The notes: generated by a model not told the origin, from the letters alone. Numbered from the stretch's first letter, positions 24,004 through 33,559 are shown. The stretch is 64,000 nt of DNA from Planctomycetota bacterium (GCA_020848735.1 JADLHO010000126.1:1-64000); one strand, 5' to 3'. Translations and numbers: made by a program.

Positions 24004-26886
24004 ATGACGACATCCTGGCCCGTGTTCCGCTCGTTCTGCGGACTCCTCCTCACCGGACTCGCCCCACTCGCTGCGCAGCAGGCCAGCGCGCTCGACCGTG
24101 AAGTCGAGTTCGTGCGCAAGCTCGCCTCGGATCTCGGATTCATCGCCCTGGCCAACGGCCAGGTCGAGGTGCTGCAGAAGCAGTACCGCGACAGCGACGA
24201 CTTCAAGAAGATCCAGCAGCTCGGTATCGACATCTCGCTGCTCGGCGCGCGCGCCGATCCTCGGCCCGAGGAGCGACGCCGCCTCTTCAAGGAGGCCGTC
24301 GAACGCTCGCGCGAGTTCATCGACCGATATCGCGACGACGCGGTTGCCGACCAGGCACGCCGCACGCTGCTGGAGGCGAGCTTCGATTACGGCCGCTTCA
24401 TGGTCGACGAGCTCGAGGTCGAGGCCGCGGAGCACCCCGAGAAGTTGCCCGAGCTGCGCGTCGCCGCCGCCGACGTCTTCCAGGGCGGAATCGAAGCCGC
24501 CACACAGGTGATGCAGCGGCTCGAAGGCAAGCACCGCGAAGATGGCTCGGCAGCGCAGCGGAGCTACTACGCCGCCTGGCTCTACAAGGCGATGCTGCAG
24601 CGCGAGTTCGCCGGCGTCGCTCCCGAGCGCGATCGCGGCACGGTCGCGAGCATGGCGCGCGAGACCTTCGAGGAGCTGATCCTCGGCGTCGGTGAGGAGA
24701 CGCTGCTCGGCCAGCGCGCCTGGTTCGAGATGGCCAAGCTCGGCGAGGTCCTCGGCAATCAGGAGGACGCCTACCGCGACTACGACTCGACGATCGAGAC
24801 CATCCGCTCGTCGCTGAACTCGGAGGACCTCGAACTCCCCGAGGACATCCGCGAGCTGATGATCAACCTGATGCAGGAGGCGTACGACCGCGCGGCCGAC
24901 ACGCTCCTCGCCCTCGGTCGCATCGACGACGTGCTCGCGCTCTGCACGCGCTTCCGCGAGGAGCTCAAGGCGATCGGCGGCGAGGAGACGCAGGACGTCT
25001 TCGAGGTCGCCCACCCGCGTTATGGCCACCCGGTCTTCCTCACCGAGGCCCGCGCGATGGCCGAATCGGGCAAGCCCGAATTGCTGGCGCAGGCGCTCGC
25101 GCTCGTGCAGCGCATCAACGAGGCGCACCCGAGCGACATCACGGGCGTGCGTGCGAAGCGCGCCCTGCGCGAGATCCTCGAGGGTGGTGCCGCCGTCAGC
25201 GGCTCCTTGCTCTTCGAGGTCGCGAAGGGTGCACACCAGGAACGCGAGTACGAGCGCGCGATCCGCGGCTTCAAGCGCGCGTACGGTGTGATGACCCAAG
25301 AGGAGCGGACCAAGCTCGGACTCGAGACCTGGTCGACGATCGCGGTCGGATTCGGCGTCCAGAAGCGCTTCCTCGAGGCCACGCTCGCCGCGCTGAAGGC
25401 GCTGGAAGACCACGGCACCGAGGGCGGGAACACCGAGGCGGCTTCCGACGCGCTCGATCGCGCCTGGAACTCCTTCTCCTCGTCGGTCAAGGAACCGACC
25501 CCCGCGACGAAGGCCCTCGGCGACCGTGTGCTCGAGGCGTTGTCCAAGCACGGCAATACCGGCAGCCAGGCGAAGCAGCTCTACCGCGACGCCGCACGAC
25601 TCTCGAGCGAGGGCAAGTTCGCCGAAGCGGCCGCGGCCTATCAGCAGATCCCGCGGGACACGCCGTACTACGAGCCTTCGCAGAGCATGATCGTGCAGAT
25701 GTGGCAGCGCGCCGGCGACTTCGCCAAGGCCAGCGCCGCGATCAAGTCGTACCGCGACTGGCTGCAGACCCCCGAGGCCGTCCTCCCCGCCAATCAGCCG
25801 AACCTCGCCGATTCGCGTGAGAAGTCCCTGACGGACATCGAGTTCTTCGCGGCCTTCATGGATTACCTCGAGGCGGTCGGGCAGAGCGGCGGCGCGAAGG
25901 ACCCGACGAAGTACGAGGGCGTCATCACGAGCCTGAAGAACTTCATCGACTCGCGCGGCGCGCGTGACCGCGGGCTCGCCGCACGCAGCTGGGACATCAT
26001 CTCCCGTCTGCACGCGGAGCTCGGCCGTCTGGACAAGGCGGAGGAGGGCTACCGCACGGTGCGCTCCCTCGAGCCGAACAGCCCGATCGTGCCGGCGTTG
26101 GCGAGCGCGGTGTTCAAGGCCCACACCGACAACGTCAAGGCCATCGAGACCGAGCGGGAAGCCCTGCTCGCCCGGCAGGCTCCGGAGGCCGAGTTCGAAC
26201 CCATCGATCGCCGCCTCACGGCCGCGCGGCGCGCGGCGCTCGGGATGGCGGTCGACTATGCGGCGAACTCCGCGACTCCGGCCTACGACTACCTCTACGC
26301 CGGCGTCTCGCTCGGCGCGAAGCTCGGCGATTGGGCGACCGTGGAGCGCCTCGGCAAGCAGGCGATCGACCTGCACGGCAACGCCCCGGCGACGAAGGAG
26401 CTCGTCGAGAAGTGGACCTTCCCACTCGTCGGCGAGGCGATGATGCGGCAGAAGAACTTCAAGGCCGCGGTCGAGATGCTCGCGGCGGCCGAGAAGGCGC
26501 GGCCGAACGACTACCCGATCAAGCGTCTGCTCAGCCTGGCGCAGGGCGGCTGGTTCTACTTCGATCCGCAGACCGGCAATCCGATCGAAGAGCCGGGCCT
26601 CGACGATCCCGCGCCGGCGTACGACCGCTACTACGGGGAGTACCAGCGTTACGCGCTCAACGAGCAGCGCGGCGTGCGCAAGTACACGCTGCCCTGGTAC
26701 GAGTTCCATCTCGAGGCCTTCATGCTCGCGAAGCGCGCGAGCCGGAAGGACGAGAAGTACAAGACCTACGCCGAGTCGATCTACCGCATCGCGCGCGCGC
26801 AGGACGACTTCAAGTCGCTCGAGAACCTCGGCCCCGAGGGCAAGCGCGTCCTGGCGACCTTCAAGATGGTGAACTCATGGCGCTGA
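24004..26886 (+). CDS. Large exported TPR-like protein
   Basis: A 960-residue protein with a likely signal peptide (MTTSWPVFRSFCGLLLTGLA, cleaved near AAQQ). The rest is almost wholly helical, with many TPR/half-TPR-like units, such as YRDSDDFKKIQQLGIDISLL early and AEEGYRTVRSLEPNSPIVPA later, and has no catalytic motif. It is expected to be a periplasmic scaffold. Its position between secretin A and the ExbB/ExbD genes, and its near-overlap with the next repeat protein, suggest a part of the same envelope complex. A -10-like TATACT lies at 23904-23909, but no clear -35 was found. The ATG at 24004 directly precedes the signal peptide. Confidence 0.65.
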   Translation: MTTSWPVFRSFCGLLLTGLAPLAAQQASALDREVEFVRKLASDLGFIALANGQVEVLQKQYRDSDDFKKIQQLGIDISLLGARADPRPEERRRLFKEAVERSREFIDRYRDDAVADQARRTLLEASFDYGRFMVDELEVEAAEHPEKLPELRVAAADVFQGGIEAATQVMQRLEGKHREDGSAAQRSYYAAWLYKAMLQREFAGVAPERDRGTVASMARETFEELILGVGEETLLGQRAWFEMAKLGEVLGNQEDAYRDYDSTIETIRSSLNSEDLELPEDIRELMINLMQEAYDRAADTLLALGRIDDVLALCTRFREELKAIGGEETQDVFEVAHPRYGHPVFLTEARAMAESGKPELLAQALALVQRINEAHPSDITGVRAKRALREILEGGAAVSGSLLFEVAKGAHQEREYERAIRGFKRAYGVMTQEERTKLGLETWSTIAVGFGVQKRFLEATLAALKALEDHGTEGGNTEAASDALDRAWNSFSSSVKEPTPATKALGDRVLEALSKHGNTGSQAKQLYRDAARLSSEGKFAEAAAAYQQIPRDTPYYEPSQSMIVQMWQRAGDFAKASAAIKSYRDWLQTPEAVLPANQPNLADSREKSLTDIEFFAAFMDYLEAVGQSGGAKDPTKYEGVITSLKNFIDSRGARDRGLAARSWDIISRLHAELGRLDKAEEGYRTVRSLEPNSPIVPALASAVFKAHTDNVKAIETEREALLARQAPEAEFEPIDRRLTAARRAALGMAVDYAANSATPAYDYLYAGVSLGAKLGDWATVERLGKQAIDLHGNAPATKELVEKWTFPLVGEAMMRQKNFKAAVEMLAAAEKARPNDYPIKRLLSLAQGGWFYFDPQTGNPIEEPGLDDPAPAYDRYYGEYQRYALNEQRGVRKYTLPWYEFHLEAFMLAKRASRKDEKYKTYAESIYRIARAQDDFKSLENLGPEGKRVLATFKMVNSWR

Positions 26887-26945
26887 GAGCCTTCACGCCC
26901 CGGCCCTCTCCCATCCAGCCCTCCTCCACCAAGTCCCCGCACGGC

Positions 26946-28091
26946 ATGCCCCGCACTTCCCGCTTCGCTGCGCTCGCGTTGCTCGCGGCTGCTCTCCCGC
27001 TCTCCGGCCAGGTCTCCGCCCAGGACGCCAAGGACACGATCTCGACTCGCGACGGACGCAAGCTGCGCGGGGTCGAGGTGACCGAGGCCCTGTCGACCGT
27101 CGTCCGCTACAAGCGCAAGTCGGAGCAGGGCGAGCTGCAATCCTCGATGGTCACGGAGATCGAATGGGACGGCGTCCCCGACTCCTACTCGACCGCCCTC
27201 GGCGCCCTGCGCGCCGGCAACTTCGCGGAGGCGGCGAACCAGTTCCTCGACGCGGCCGGCAAGGTCCAGCGCGCTCCGCTCAAGGCGGAATGCGAGTTCC
27301 TCGCGGCGGAAGCACTCGCCCGCGGCGCCGGCAAGGACGCCGCGCGCGCGCAGGAGGCCGCGCAACGCCTGGAGCAATGGATCTCGGCGAATGCCGACGG
27401 GCTCCGCCTGCCGGACGCGATGCTCGCGCTCGGCGGTGCGCAGACCGCGGCCGGCAGCTCCGAGGCCGCCGAGGGCACGTTCAAGAAGCTCGGCGACGAG
27501 GCGATCGCGCGCGGCTGGTCACAGATCTGGACCGCGCGCGCCAAGATCGGTCTGGCGCGGGCCCAACTCGCGAGGGGCGACTTCGGCAACGCCCGCTCGA
27601 CCTTCCGCTCGACGATCGCCGCCGCGCAGAGCTTGCAGAGCGCGGATCACGTCGACCCGGAGATCGTGCAGATCGAGGCCGAGGCACTCGTCGGCACCGG
27701 TGACTCTCTCGTGCGCGAGGGCAAGTTCGACGACGCCTTGAACTACTTCCGGGACGACGTCGGCCGCAAGGCCACGAACCCCGCGATCAAGGCCGCGGCC
27801 CGCGCCGGCGAGGGCGAGGCGATCTTCTTGAAGGCGCAGGGCGCCGGCAACCAGACCGCCGAGCTCCGCATGGCCCAGATCGCGTTCGCCGAGGCGAACC
27901 TGCTCGACACCGTGGGTGGGGAGACCACCGCCAAGGCGCTGTACTACTCGGGCCTGGTGGTGCTCGCCCTCGGCGCCGAGCGCGAAGGAGCCAACTTCAA
28001 GCAGCGGGCCATGGAGTACTTCGACTCCGTCGTCCGCGAGTACGGCGACACGCGCTTCGCGACGCTGGCCGCGGAAGAGCTGAAGAAGTGA
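26946..28091 (+). CDS. Exported repeat protein with N-terminal beta motif
   Basis: A 381-residue protein with a signal peptide (MPRTSRFAALALLAAALPLS, cleaved near VSAQ). Residues 30-65 (TRDGRKLRGVEVTEALSTVV) look like the small beta domain found at the start of the DUF481 protein at 18991. The remainder is TPR-like helical repeats (LRAGNFAEAANQFLDAAGKV and similar). The frame is open from an ATG at 26877 that overlaps the previous gene by 10 bp, so translational coupling with a later-used start is possible; 26946 is preferred because it begins the signal peptide. It precedes a T6-tailed terminator and then exbB. Confidence 0.6.
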   Translation: MPRTSRFAALALLAAALPLSGQVSAQDAKDTISTRDGRKLRGVEVTEALSTVVRYKRKSEQGELQSSMVTEIEWDGVPDSYSTALGALRAGNFAEAANQFLDAAGKVQRAPLKAECEFLAAEALARGAGKDAARAQEAAQRLEQWISANADGLRLPDAMLALGGAQTAAGSSEAAEGTFKKLGDEAIARGWSQIWTARAKIGLARAQLARGDFGNARSTFRSTIAAAQSLQSADHVDPEIVQIEAEALVGTGDSLVREGKFDDALNYFRDDVGRKATNPAIKAAARAGEGEAIFLKAQGAGNQTAELRMAQIAFAEANLLDTVGGETTAKALYYSGLVVLALGAEREGANFKQRAMEYFDSVVREYGDTRFATLAAEELKK

Positions 28092-28448
28092 GTCCGCGCC
28101 GGGGGCGGTCGGACCGCCTCCCGGCCCGCTGGACTCGAAGGCGCGCGGCGGTGGTGAAGGACGCGGGGGGCGCCTTCCCCGACCACAGCCTCGAACCGAT
28201 CCACGCCGCGCGACGTTGAGGGATCGCCCCGCGTCGCCGACTCGCGGCGGGGCCCGTACGCCGAGCCGCTCCGTGCCCGACCGAACGCGCGCGTCGGAGC
28301 CCCTCGGCAGCGGCTTTTTTGCCCACGCCGATCGAGCAGGGGCTTCCACTCGAAGCCCCCGATCTGCACACTCTGCGCTCCCCGGACTACCCCCTCACGA
28401 ACTGCGCTCGGCATGCCCCTCGCCGGCGTACGTCTCCCCCTCGGCCCC
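28092..28448. other. 357-bp gap between repeat protein and exbB
   Basis: No gene is supported here. The only clear element is the terminator at 28264-28320, which implies that exbB and the genes after it have their own promoter in the last ~130 bp. No convincing -35/-10 pair was identified there. Confidence 0.45.
28264..28320 (+). terminator. Rho-independent-type terminator
   Basis: The outer stem AGCCGCT (28264-28270)/AGCGGCT (28309-28315) runs directly into six T residues (28315-28320). A competing inner stem GCTCCG/CGGAGC (28268-28273, 28295-28300) is also possible. It is the only clear U-tract terminator noticed in the window. Confidence 0.6.
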
Positions 28449-29186
28449 ATGATCCGCAAGTCCAACGTGATCCACGGTCTGCTCACCGCCTTCGCTCCGC
28501 TCTCTCTCGCGACCCTGCTCAGCGCGCAGACGCCCTCCGCGCAGGACGCAGCGCCCCCCGCTCAGCCGCACTGGCTGTCGGACATGATGGCCAATGCCGG
28601 CACGGTCGGTTACGTCATCGTGCTGCTCTCGGTCGTCTCGCTCGCCCTCGCGATCGAGTTCTTCATGTCGATCAAGCGCGAGAAGCTCGCGCCGCCGGAC
28701 GTCATCGACGAACTGGAAGCGCTCTTCGAGGAAGAGCAGTTCCAGGAGGCGATGGACCTCTGCGAGAGCAACCGCACCTACTTCACGAACGTGGTGCAGG
28801 CCGGTCTCTCGAAGCTGGGTCACCAGTTCGAGACCATCCAGTCGTCCCTCCGCGAGATGCAGGAGGAGGAGACGGTCAAGCTCTTCCAGAAGATCAGCTG
28901 GCTCTCGCTGATCGGCGCCTCGGCGCCGATGCTCGGTCTGCTCGGCACGGTGACCGGCATGTTCGACACCTTCGGCGCGATCGCGGCCGCCGGTGGTTCG
29001 GTTCAGCCGGCCGACCTCGCAGGCGGTATCAAGGGCGCACTCGTGACCACGATCTTCGGCCTCATCGTGGCCCTGCCGACCAGCGCGTTCTTCTTCGTGT
29101 TCCGCAACCGGGTCGTGCGCACGACCATCGAGATGAACGCGATCACGGAAGACCTCTTCGAGCGATTCCGGCCCAAGGCTTCCTGA
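28449..29186 (+). CDS. exbB: MotA/TolQ/ExbB proton-channel protein
   Basis: Inner-membrane proton-channel subunit of an ExbBD/TolQR-type motor, 245 residues. Hydrophobic segments lie at about 1-26 (signal-like, ending SAQ), 52-73, 152-175 and 197-218. The conserved family core LIGASAPMLGLLGTVTGM and GGIKGALVTTIFGLIVALP are present; these helices line the pore that receives the ExbD helices. The N-terminal signal-like segment followed by a Pro-rich stretch is the long ExbB variant. Two exbD genes follow, so a full motor is encoded. Start ATG at 28449; twelve in-frame upstream codons lack the hydrophobic character. Confidence 0.88.
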   Translation: MIRKSNVIHGLLTAFAPLSLATLLSAQTPSAQDAAPPAQPHWLSDMMANAGTVGYVIVLLSVVSLALAIEFFMSIKREKLAPPDVIDELEALFEEEQFQEAMDLCESNRTYFTNVVQAGLSKLGHQFETIQSSLREMQEEETVKLFQKISWLSLIGASAPMLGLLGTVTGMFDTFGAIAAAGGSVQPADLAGGIKGALVTTIFGLIVALPTSAFFFVFRNRVVRTTIEMNAITEDLFERFRPKAS

Positions 29187-29281
29187 TCCCCGGGATCTGA
29201 ACCGCGAGCGCGACCCGGGCGTTGAGTCCTGGTCGCGCAGCGCCAAGCCAGCAACCCAGAGCCATACGAGGCCGCGAGAAC

Positions 29282-29815
29282 ATGTCGAACGTCATCGACG
29301 ACATCGTGAATCAGGAAGTCCCGCTCGACATGACCCCCCTGATCGACTGCGTCTTCCTGCTGATGATCTTCTTCGTGCTGGTCATCGATCTCAGCCAGAA
29401 GGACCTCGAGGATCTGATCCTCCCCAAGGCGGTGTACGTCGTTCCGGACGACGCCCCCCCCGACGTGCGGCCGATCATCAACATCGGCCAGGACGGGCGC
29501 ATGGTCTACCGCGGCAACAAGGTCTTCGACCCCGCGATCCACGCCGAGACCTCCGCGCCGGCGCACATCCTCAATCTCCTCGTCGAGTGGAAGAACACCG
29601 TCGTGAAGGACAAGGAGGACCAGGTGCTCGGTGGCCGCAAAGTCACCCTGGTCAATGATCCGGTGCTGGTCCGCGCCGACAAGTGGACCGAATGGCACTG
29701 GGTCGGGGTCTTCATGACCGCCTGCAGCCAGCCCGAAGCGGCGTTCTGGAAGCTCGAACTCGCCCTGAGCGACCAGGACAAGGAAGCCAAGCTCCTGAGA
29801 CGACAGGGGCGCTGA
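29282..29815 (+). CDS. exbD: ExbD/TolR family protein 1
   Basis: Proton-channel partner of ExbB, 177 residues, with a short cytoplasmic tail, one transmembrane helix (PLIDCVFLLMIFFVLVI, about 19-36) and a periplasmic domain. The proton-carrying Asp of the family is D22 in MTPLID. The periplasmic part (~140 residues) contains an insertion relative to short ExbD proteins (HAETSAPAHILNLLVEWK). The ATG at 29282 begins MSNVIDDIVNQEVPLDMTPL; earlier in-frame codons would put an implausible stretch before it. It lies 95 bp after exbB and 170 bp before the second exbD, with a hairpin in between. Confidence 0.85.
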   Translation: MSNVIDDIVNQEVPLDMTPLIDCVFLLMIFFVLVIDLSQKDLEDLILPKAVYVVPDDAPPDVRPIINIGQDGRMVYRGNKVFDPAIHAETSAPAHILNLLVEWKNTVVKDKEDQVLGGRKVTLVNDPVLVRADKWTEWHWVGVFMTACSQPEAAFWKLELALSDQDKEAKLLRRQGR

Positions 29816-29894
29816 GACCCGGCCCGGCATCGACGCAAGGTCTGTCGAAGCGATCCCCGCGCGGTGCGCCACGGCGCCGCCCGACCGAAGTCAC

Positions 29895-29915
29895 GCCCGG
29901 CTGATGCAGCCGGGC
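29895..29915 (+). terminator. Hairpin between the two exbD genes
   Basis: A perfect 8-bp stem GCCCGGCT (29895-29902)/AGCCGGGC (29908-29915) with a 5-base loop and no T-run. It could attenuate transcription or stabilise the upstream exbB-exbD message, adjusting subunit ratios. Confidence 0.35.
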
Positions 29916-29985
29916 CACACAACCTCACGCATTCCGAAGTAGTCCGAGATCGTCCCACACGGATGATCGCCACAACCGAGCTGCC

Positions 29986-30540
29986 ATGGGTCACCTGAAG
30001 GACGTCCAGGAAGAGGTCAAGACCGACCTCACGCCGATGATCGACTGCGTCTTCCTGTTGATCATTTTCTTCCTCTGCATCGAGTTCAAGGCGCTCGAGG
30101 CGAAGCTGCAGGCCTACCTGCCCAAGGACAAGGGCTCGCAGAACGACATCGTCGCCCCGCAGGAGCAGCTCTCGATCCGCGTCGAGGTCGATCAGCCGGG
30201 CACGAGCATCCCGCGCAAGCCAGACGCCCCGGAATACGACAAGAAGGGGCGCCGGCGGACCTATGCGCTCGTCGGGCACACCGTCCGCTGGGACGTCGGC
30301 CCCACGCGCTACACCGACATCGAGCGCATGAAGCGCGAGCTCGAGCGGATCAAGGCCGATCCGAACAGCATCGTTCCGGACAGCTCGAAGCCCGGCCAGA
30401 AGAAGCTGATCCCGATCGTGATCGAGCCCCAGCCCGGCACCACCTACGGCGACGTCGCCGCGACGGTCGACGTGATCAAGGCCGTGGGCTTCGAGGAGAT
30501 CAACTTCGGCGGTGGTCGCGGGACCGCGCCGAAGAAGTGA
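29986..30540 (+). CDS. exbD: ExbD/TolR family protein 2
   Basis: Second ExbD paralogue, 184 residues, with the same layout: TDLTPMIDCVFLLIIFFLCI helix with the proton-carrying Asp at D20, then a periplasmic domain that has a charged insertion (DAPEYDKKGRRRTYALVGH) and ends in IKAVGFEEINFGGG, a typical ExbD C-terminal strand. Two unlike ExbD proteins with one ExbB suggest a mixed 5:1:1-type motor; in E. coli ExbB5D2 the two ExbD copies are the same. It is followed by a strong hairpin. Confidence 0.85.
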   Translation: MGHLKDVQEEVKTDLTPMIDCVFLLIIFFLCIEFKALEAKLQAYLPKDKGSQNDIVAPQEQLSIRVEVDQPGTSIPRKPDAPEYDKKGRRRTYALVGHTVRWDVGPTRYTDIERMKRELERIKADPNSIVPDSSKPGQKKLIPIVIEPQPGTTYGDVAATVDVIKAVGFEEINFGGGRGTAPKK

Positions 30541-30899
30541 CTCCCCTTCGCGCGCGGCTCGCTCCGCGCGTCGATCCGAAGCGGCCCCGTTCCGAGAGCG
30601 GGGCCGCTTCGCGTACGGAGCCCGACTCCGACCCCGATCGCCCGGCCCGGCAACCTCGACTTGCTGCTGGCACCGCGCGCATCGTCTCGCTAGCTTCTCG
30701 CCCCGCGCCGGCGGGTCACCCCTCACCCGTCGGCCCTTGACCCCTCTCCGTCCTCTCTCGGAATGCCGGTCGTCTCTCCCGTCGCAGCCCCGCGGATCCC
30801 TCGGTCCGTGGCCGCGCCGCGTGAGAGTGCCGCTCGGTCATGCCGGGGATTGATCAACCTCCGCGGTCGTCGCGCGCGCCGCATGGAAGTCCCAACCCG
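30541..30899. other. 359-bp gap before secretin B
   Basis: No gene is supported. It starts with the hairpin at 30577-30611. Further on, TAGCTT (30691-30696) is a -10-like box about 200 bp before the secretin B ATG but has no good -35, and TTGACC at 30737-30742 has no good -10. Secretin B is therefore probably a separate transcript, but its promoter is unresolved. Confidence 0.4.
30577..30611 (+). terminator. Strong hairpin after exbD2
   Basis: A perfect 13-bp stem CGAAGCGGCCCCG (30577-30589)/CGGGGCCGCTTCG (30599-30611) with a 9-base loop, 36 bp after the exbD2 stop. No T-run follows. Confidence 0.5.
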
Positions 30900-33497
30900 A
30901 TGAAGCTCGATCGTCAAGGCCTGCTGGCAGCTTCGATCACTGCTGTCCTCCTCGGCACCACCGCGTGCTCGTCGCCGAAGTCCTCGGACCCGGCTTCGAA
31001 CAGCAATCAACCCGGCGCCAATCCCTCGGCAGGGGCGAACAACCCGACGCCGGGAACTGGCACCCAGGATCCTGCCGCGCAGGATCAATCGCTCGCCGCG
31101 CAGCGGGATCGCCTGCTGGTCGAGCAATACCTGTCGAACGCCGAGGCGCTGCGTCGCCAGGGCACGGTCGACTCGCTCGCCGCAGCGCGTCTCGAACTCC
31201 TGAAGGCCCACGACCTGCGGCCGGCTGACGAGCGGATCAACTCGCTGCTGAACACGGTGTCGGCCGAGCTCAACCTGCCGGCGGGTACCGTTTCGTCGTT
31301 CGCCGACGAGCAGTCGCGGCTCCAGCGCATCCACGAAGAACGGCAGCGCAACGAGGTGATCGCGCTGCTGGACTCGGGCAACCAGGCGCTCACGCAGCAG
31401 AACTTCGGCCGCGCGATCGAGGACTTCCGGCGCGCGGTCTGGAGCATCGAGCTCGGCCGTTACGTGGCCTGGGGTGATCTCGAGGGTCGCGCGCGCACCG
31501 CGCTCGCCGATGCCCAGCGCAAGCGCGACGAAGCCGAGCGTGCCGAGAAGGACGAGATCCGCCGCCGCGCCGCCGCGGAGCTGCGCGCGACCGAAGAGGA
31601 GAACGAGGCGCGCCTGCGCGCCAAGGTCGGCGGCCTGCTCGACAACGCCTCGCTCGCGTTCGAGCGCCGCAACTTCAAGCTCGCGCAGGACCTGGCGTTC
31701 GAGGCGCTCGAGGCCGATCCGTCGAACCAGCTCGCGCGTGAGCTGCACAACGCTTCGATCAAGGCCGCCCGCGAGACGCGCTCGGATGAGTACTACCGCG
31801 CGATGGCGCAGCGCATCCGCTCGATGCGCGAGAACGCGGAGGAGCTGCGCATCCCGCAGGTCGACATCCTCGACGTCGACAGCGAGATCTGGGAGCGCGC
31901 GAAGAGCCGCTCGTCCAAGGTCTCGTCGGCGCGCGCCGAGGACGCGGACGACCTCGCCCTCCGCAAGACCGTCAAGGAGACGAAGCTCATCGGTCTCAGC
32001 TTCACCGAGGAGGACGGCACGATCGACGAGGTGAAGACGCGCATCCAGGCGATCACCAACATCCCGATGATCATCACGCCGGAAGCGCGTGCGACGATCA
32101 CCAGCGAGGATGTGAAGGTCGTGATGGACGTCACCGCCCCGATCTCGCTCGACGCCTTCCTCAACCAGGTCGTGAGCCGCAGCGCGCAGCTCGCGTGGAC
32201 CGTGCGCGACGGCGTCGTGCAGATCACCACGAAGGCGCAGGCCGGCGGCTCCAACTACACGCACTACTACGACGTCCGCGACCTCATCTTCGCGAAGACG
32301 CAGTTCCTGCCGCCGCGCATCCGCGACATCCCGTCGGGTGACAGCGCCGACGACAGCCCGCGTTCGGGCGGCGAAGGCGACGAGAAGACGGTCTTCGTCG
32401 AACTCGACAAGCTGGCGGCGAACCTCCGTGAGGCCACCGACCCGACCTACTGGGACGCCGAAGGCGGCGGCAAGGTCGACCAGGTCGAGACCGGCTACCT
32501 GATCATCACGGCGAACGGCGACATGCACCGCCGTGTCGACGGGATCCTCACCGACCTCCGCAGCTTCGCGACGAGCGTCGTCACGATCGAGTCGAAGTTC
32601 CTCAACGTCACCCAGAACTTCCTGCAGCAGGTCGGCGTGGACTTCCGCGGTCTGGGCGGTTCGGGAGCCAAGGGCAGCGTCGCGCAGCTCGACGACGTGA
32701 CCAATGGCCTCGACGACAACGCGGGCCGCGGCCTCGACAACTCCGGCACCGGCGACCCGGCCGGCAAGCCGTTCTCCGGCTTCTACTACAACGACGGCCA
32801 GGACGGCGACCTGCGCGGCCGCACCGAGAACATGTTCACCTCGGGGCTCGGCAACGCGATGACGACGAACGGCGGCGCCACGGCGGCGATCGCCTTCCTG
32901 AACGATCTCGAACTGCAGGCGATCCTCCACGCGGTCGAGAAGAAGCAGGACGCCCAGGAGCTGAACGGACAGAACCTGACCGTCCAGAACAACGAGCGCG
33001 GCTACGTCTCCATCATCAACCAGACGGCTTACGTCCGGGACTTCGAGGTCGAAGTCGCGCAGGCGGCCTTCATCGCCGACCCGCGCATCGACATCATCCA
33101 GGACGGCATCGTGCTCGACGTGAAGCCCACGGTCAGCGCCGACCGCCGCCGCATCAGCCTGAGCATGCAGCCGACGGTCGCCGAGCTCGTCCGTCCGATC
33201 CCGACCTTCTCGACCTCGCTCGCTGGCACCACGCAGCCGGTCACGTTGCAGCTCCCGCAGCTCATCGTGCGCTCCTTCGCCACGACGGTCGAAGTTCCGG
33301 ACGGCGGTTCGGTGCTGATCGGCGGCCTGCGCCAGGTGCTCACCAAGGAGCGCCGCGCCGAAGTGCCGATCCTCGGCAAGATCCCGCTCCTCTCCTTCTT
33401 CTTCAAGCAGGAGGGCGTGGTCGACGAGAACTCGTCGCTGATGGTGCTCGTGCGCGCGTCGGTCACCGACGTCCGCGATCTGATGGCCGGGCGCTGA
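30900..33497 (+). CDS. Secretin/TPR lipoprotein B
   Basis: An 865-residue exported lipoprotein-like secretin homologue, sister to the one at 21045. Signal and lipobox end in GTTAC (Cys23), followed by a similar Asn/Pro/Gly linker. Residues ~65-300 hold TPR-like helices around a charged coiled coil (205-240). Residues ~365-445 are N0/STN-like (VKTRIQAITNIPMIITPEA, then LAWTVRDGVVQITT). The secretin core covers ~560-855 with VEVPDGGSVLIGGLRQ and VPILGKIPLLSFFF near the end. The two proteins share layout and short motifs (VDFRGLG, GVVLDVRP/GIVLDVKP, SADRR) but are clearly diverged, so this is an old duplication or two distinct rings. ATG at 30900 begins the lipoprotein signal. Confidence 0.8.
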   Translation: MKLDRQGLLAASITAVLLGTTACSSPKSSDPASNSNQPGANPSAGANNPTPGTGTQDPAAQDQSLAAQRDRLLVEQYLSNAEALRRQGTVDSLAAARLELLKAHDLRPADERINSLLNTVSAELNLPAGTVSSFADEQSRLQRIHEERQRNEVIALLDSGNQALTQQNFGRAIEDFRRAVWSIELGRYVAWGDLEGRARTALADAQRKRDEAERAEKDEIRRRAAAELRATEEENEARLRAKVGGLLDNASLAFERRNFKLAQDLAFEALEADPSNQLARELHNASIKAARETRSDEYYRAMAQRIRSMRENAEELRIPQVDILDVDSEIWERAKSRSSKVSSARAEDADDLALRKTVKETKLIGLSFTEEDGTIDEVKTRIQAITNIPMIITPEARATITSEDVKVVMDVTAPISLDAFLNQVVSRSAQLAWTVRDGVVQITTKAQAGGSNYTHYYDVRDLIFAKTQFLPPRIRDIPSGDSADDSPRSGGEGDEKTVFVELDKLAANLREATDPTYWDAEGGGKVDQVETGYLIITANGDMHRRVDGILTDLRSFATSVVTIESKFLNVTQNFLQQVGVDFRGLGGSGAKGSVAQLDDVTNGLDDNAGRGLDNSGTGDPAGKPFSGFYYNDGQDGDLRGRTENMFTSGLGNAMTTNGGATAAIAFLNDLELQAILHAVEKKQDAQELNGQNLTVQNNERGYVSIINQTAYVRDFEVEVAQAAFIADPRIDIIQDGIVLDVKPTVSADRRRISLSMQPTVAELVRPIPTFSTSLAGTTQPVTLQLPQLIVRSFATTVEVPDGGSVLIGGLRQVLTKERRAEVPILGKIPLLSFFFKQEGVVDENSSLMVLVRASVTDVRDLMAGR

Positions 33498-33535
33498 GCC
33501 CGCGAGCTCGCGAACAGCCCCCGATCGACGCATCC

Positions 33536-33559
33536 CGCGGCCGCCCTCGAGCGGCCGCG
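33536..33559 (+). terminator. Hairpin after secretin B
   Basis: A perfect 9-bp stem CGCGGCCGC (33536-33544)/GCGGCCGCG (33551-33559) with a 6-base loop, about 40 bp after the secretin B stop and with no T-run. Confidence 0.4.

Noticed and set aside
30668-30673. TGGCAC resembling a sigma-54 -24 element
   Set aside because: The required TTGC-type -12 element at the correct spacing is absent.
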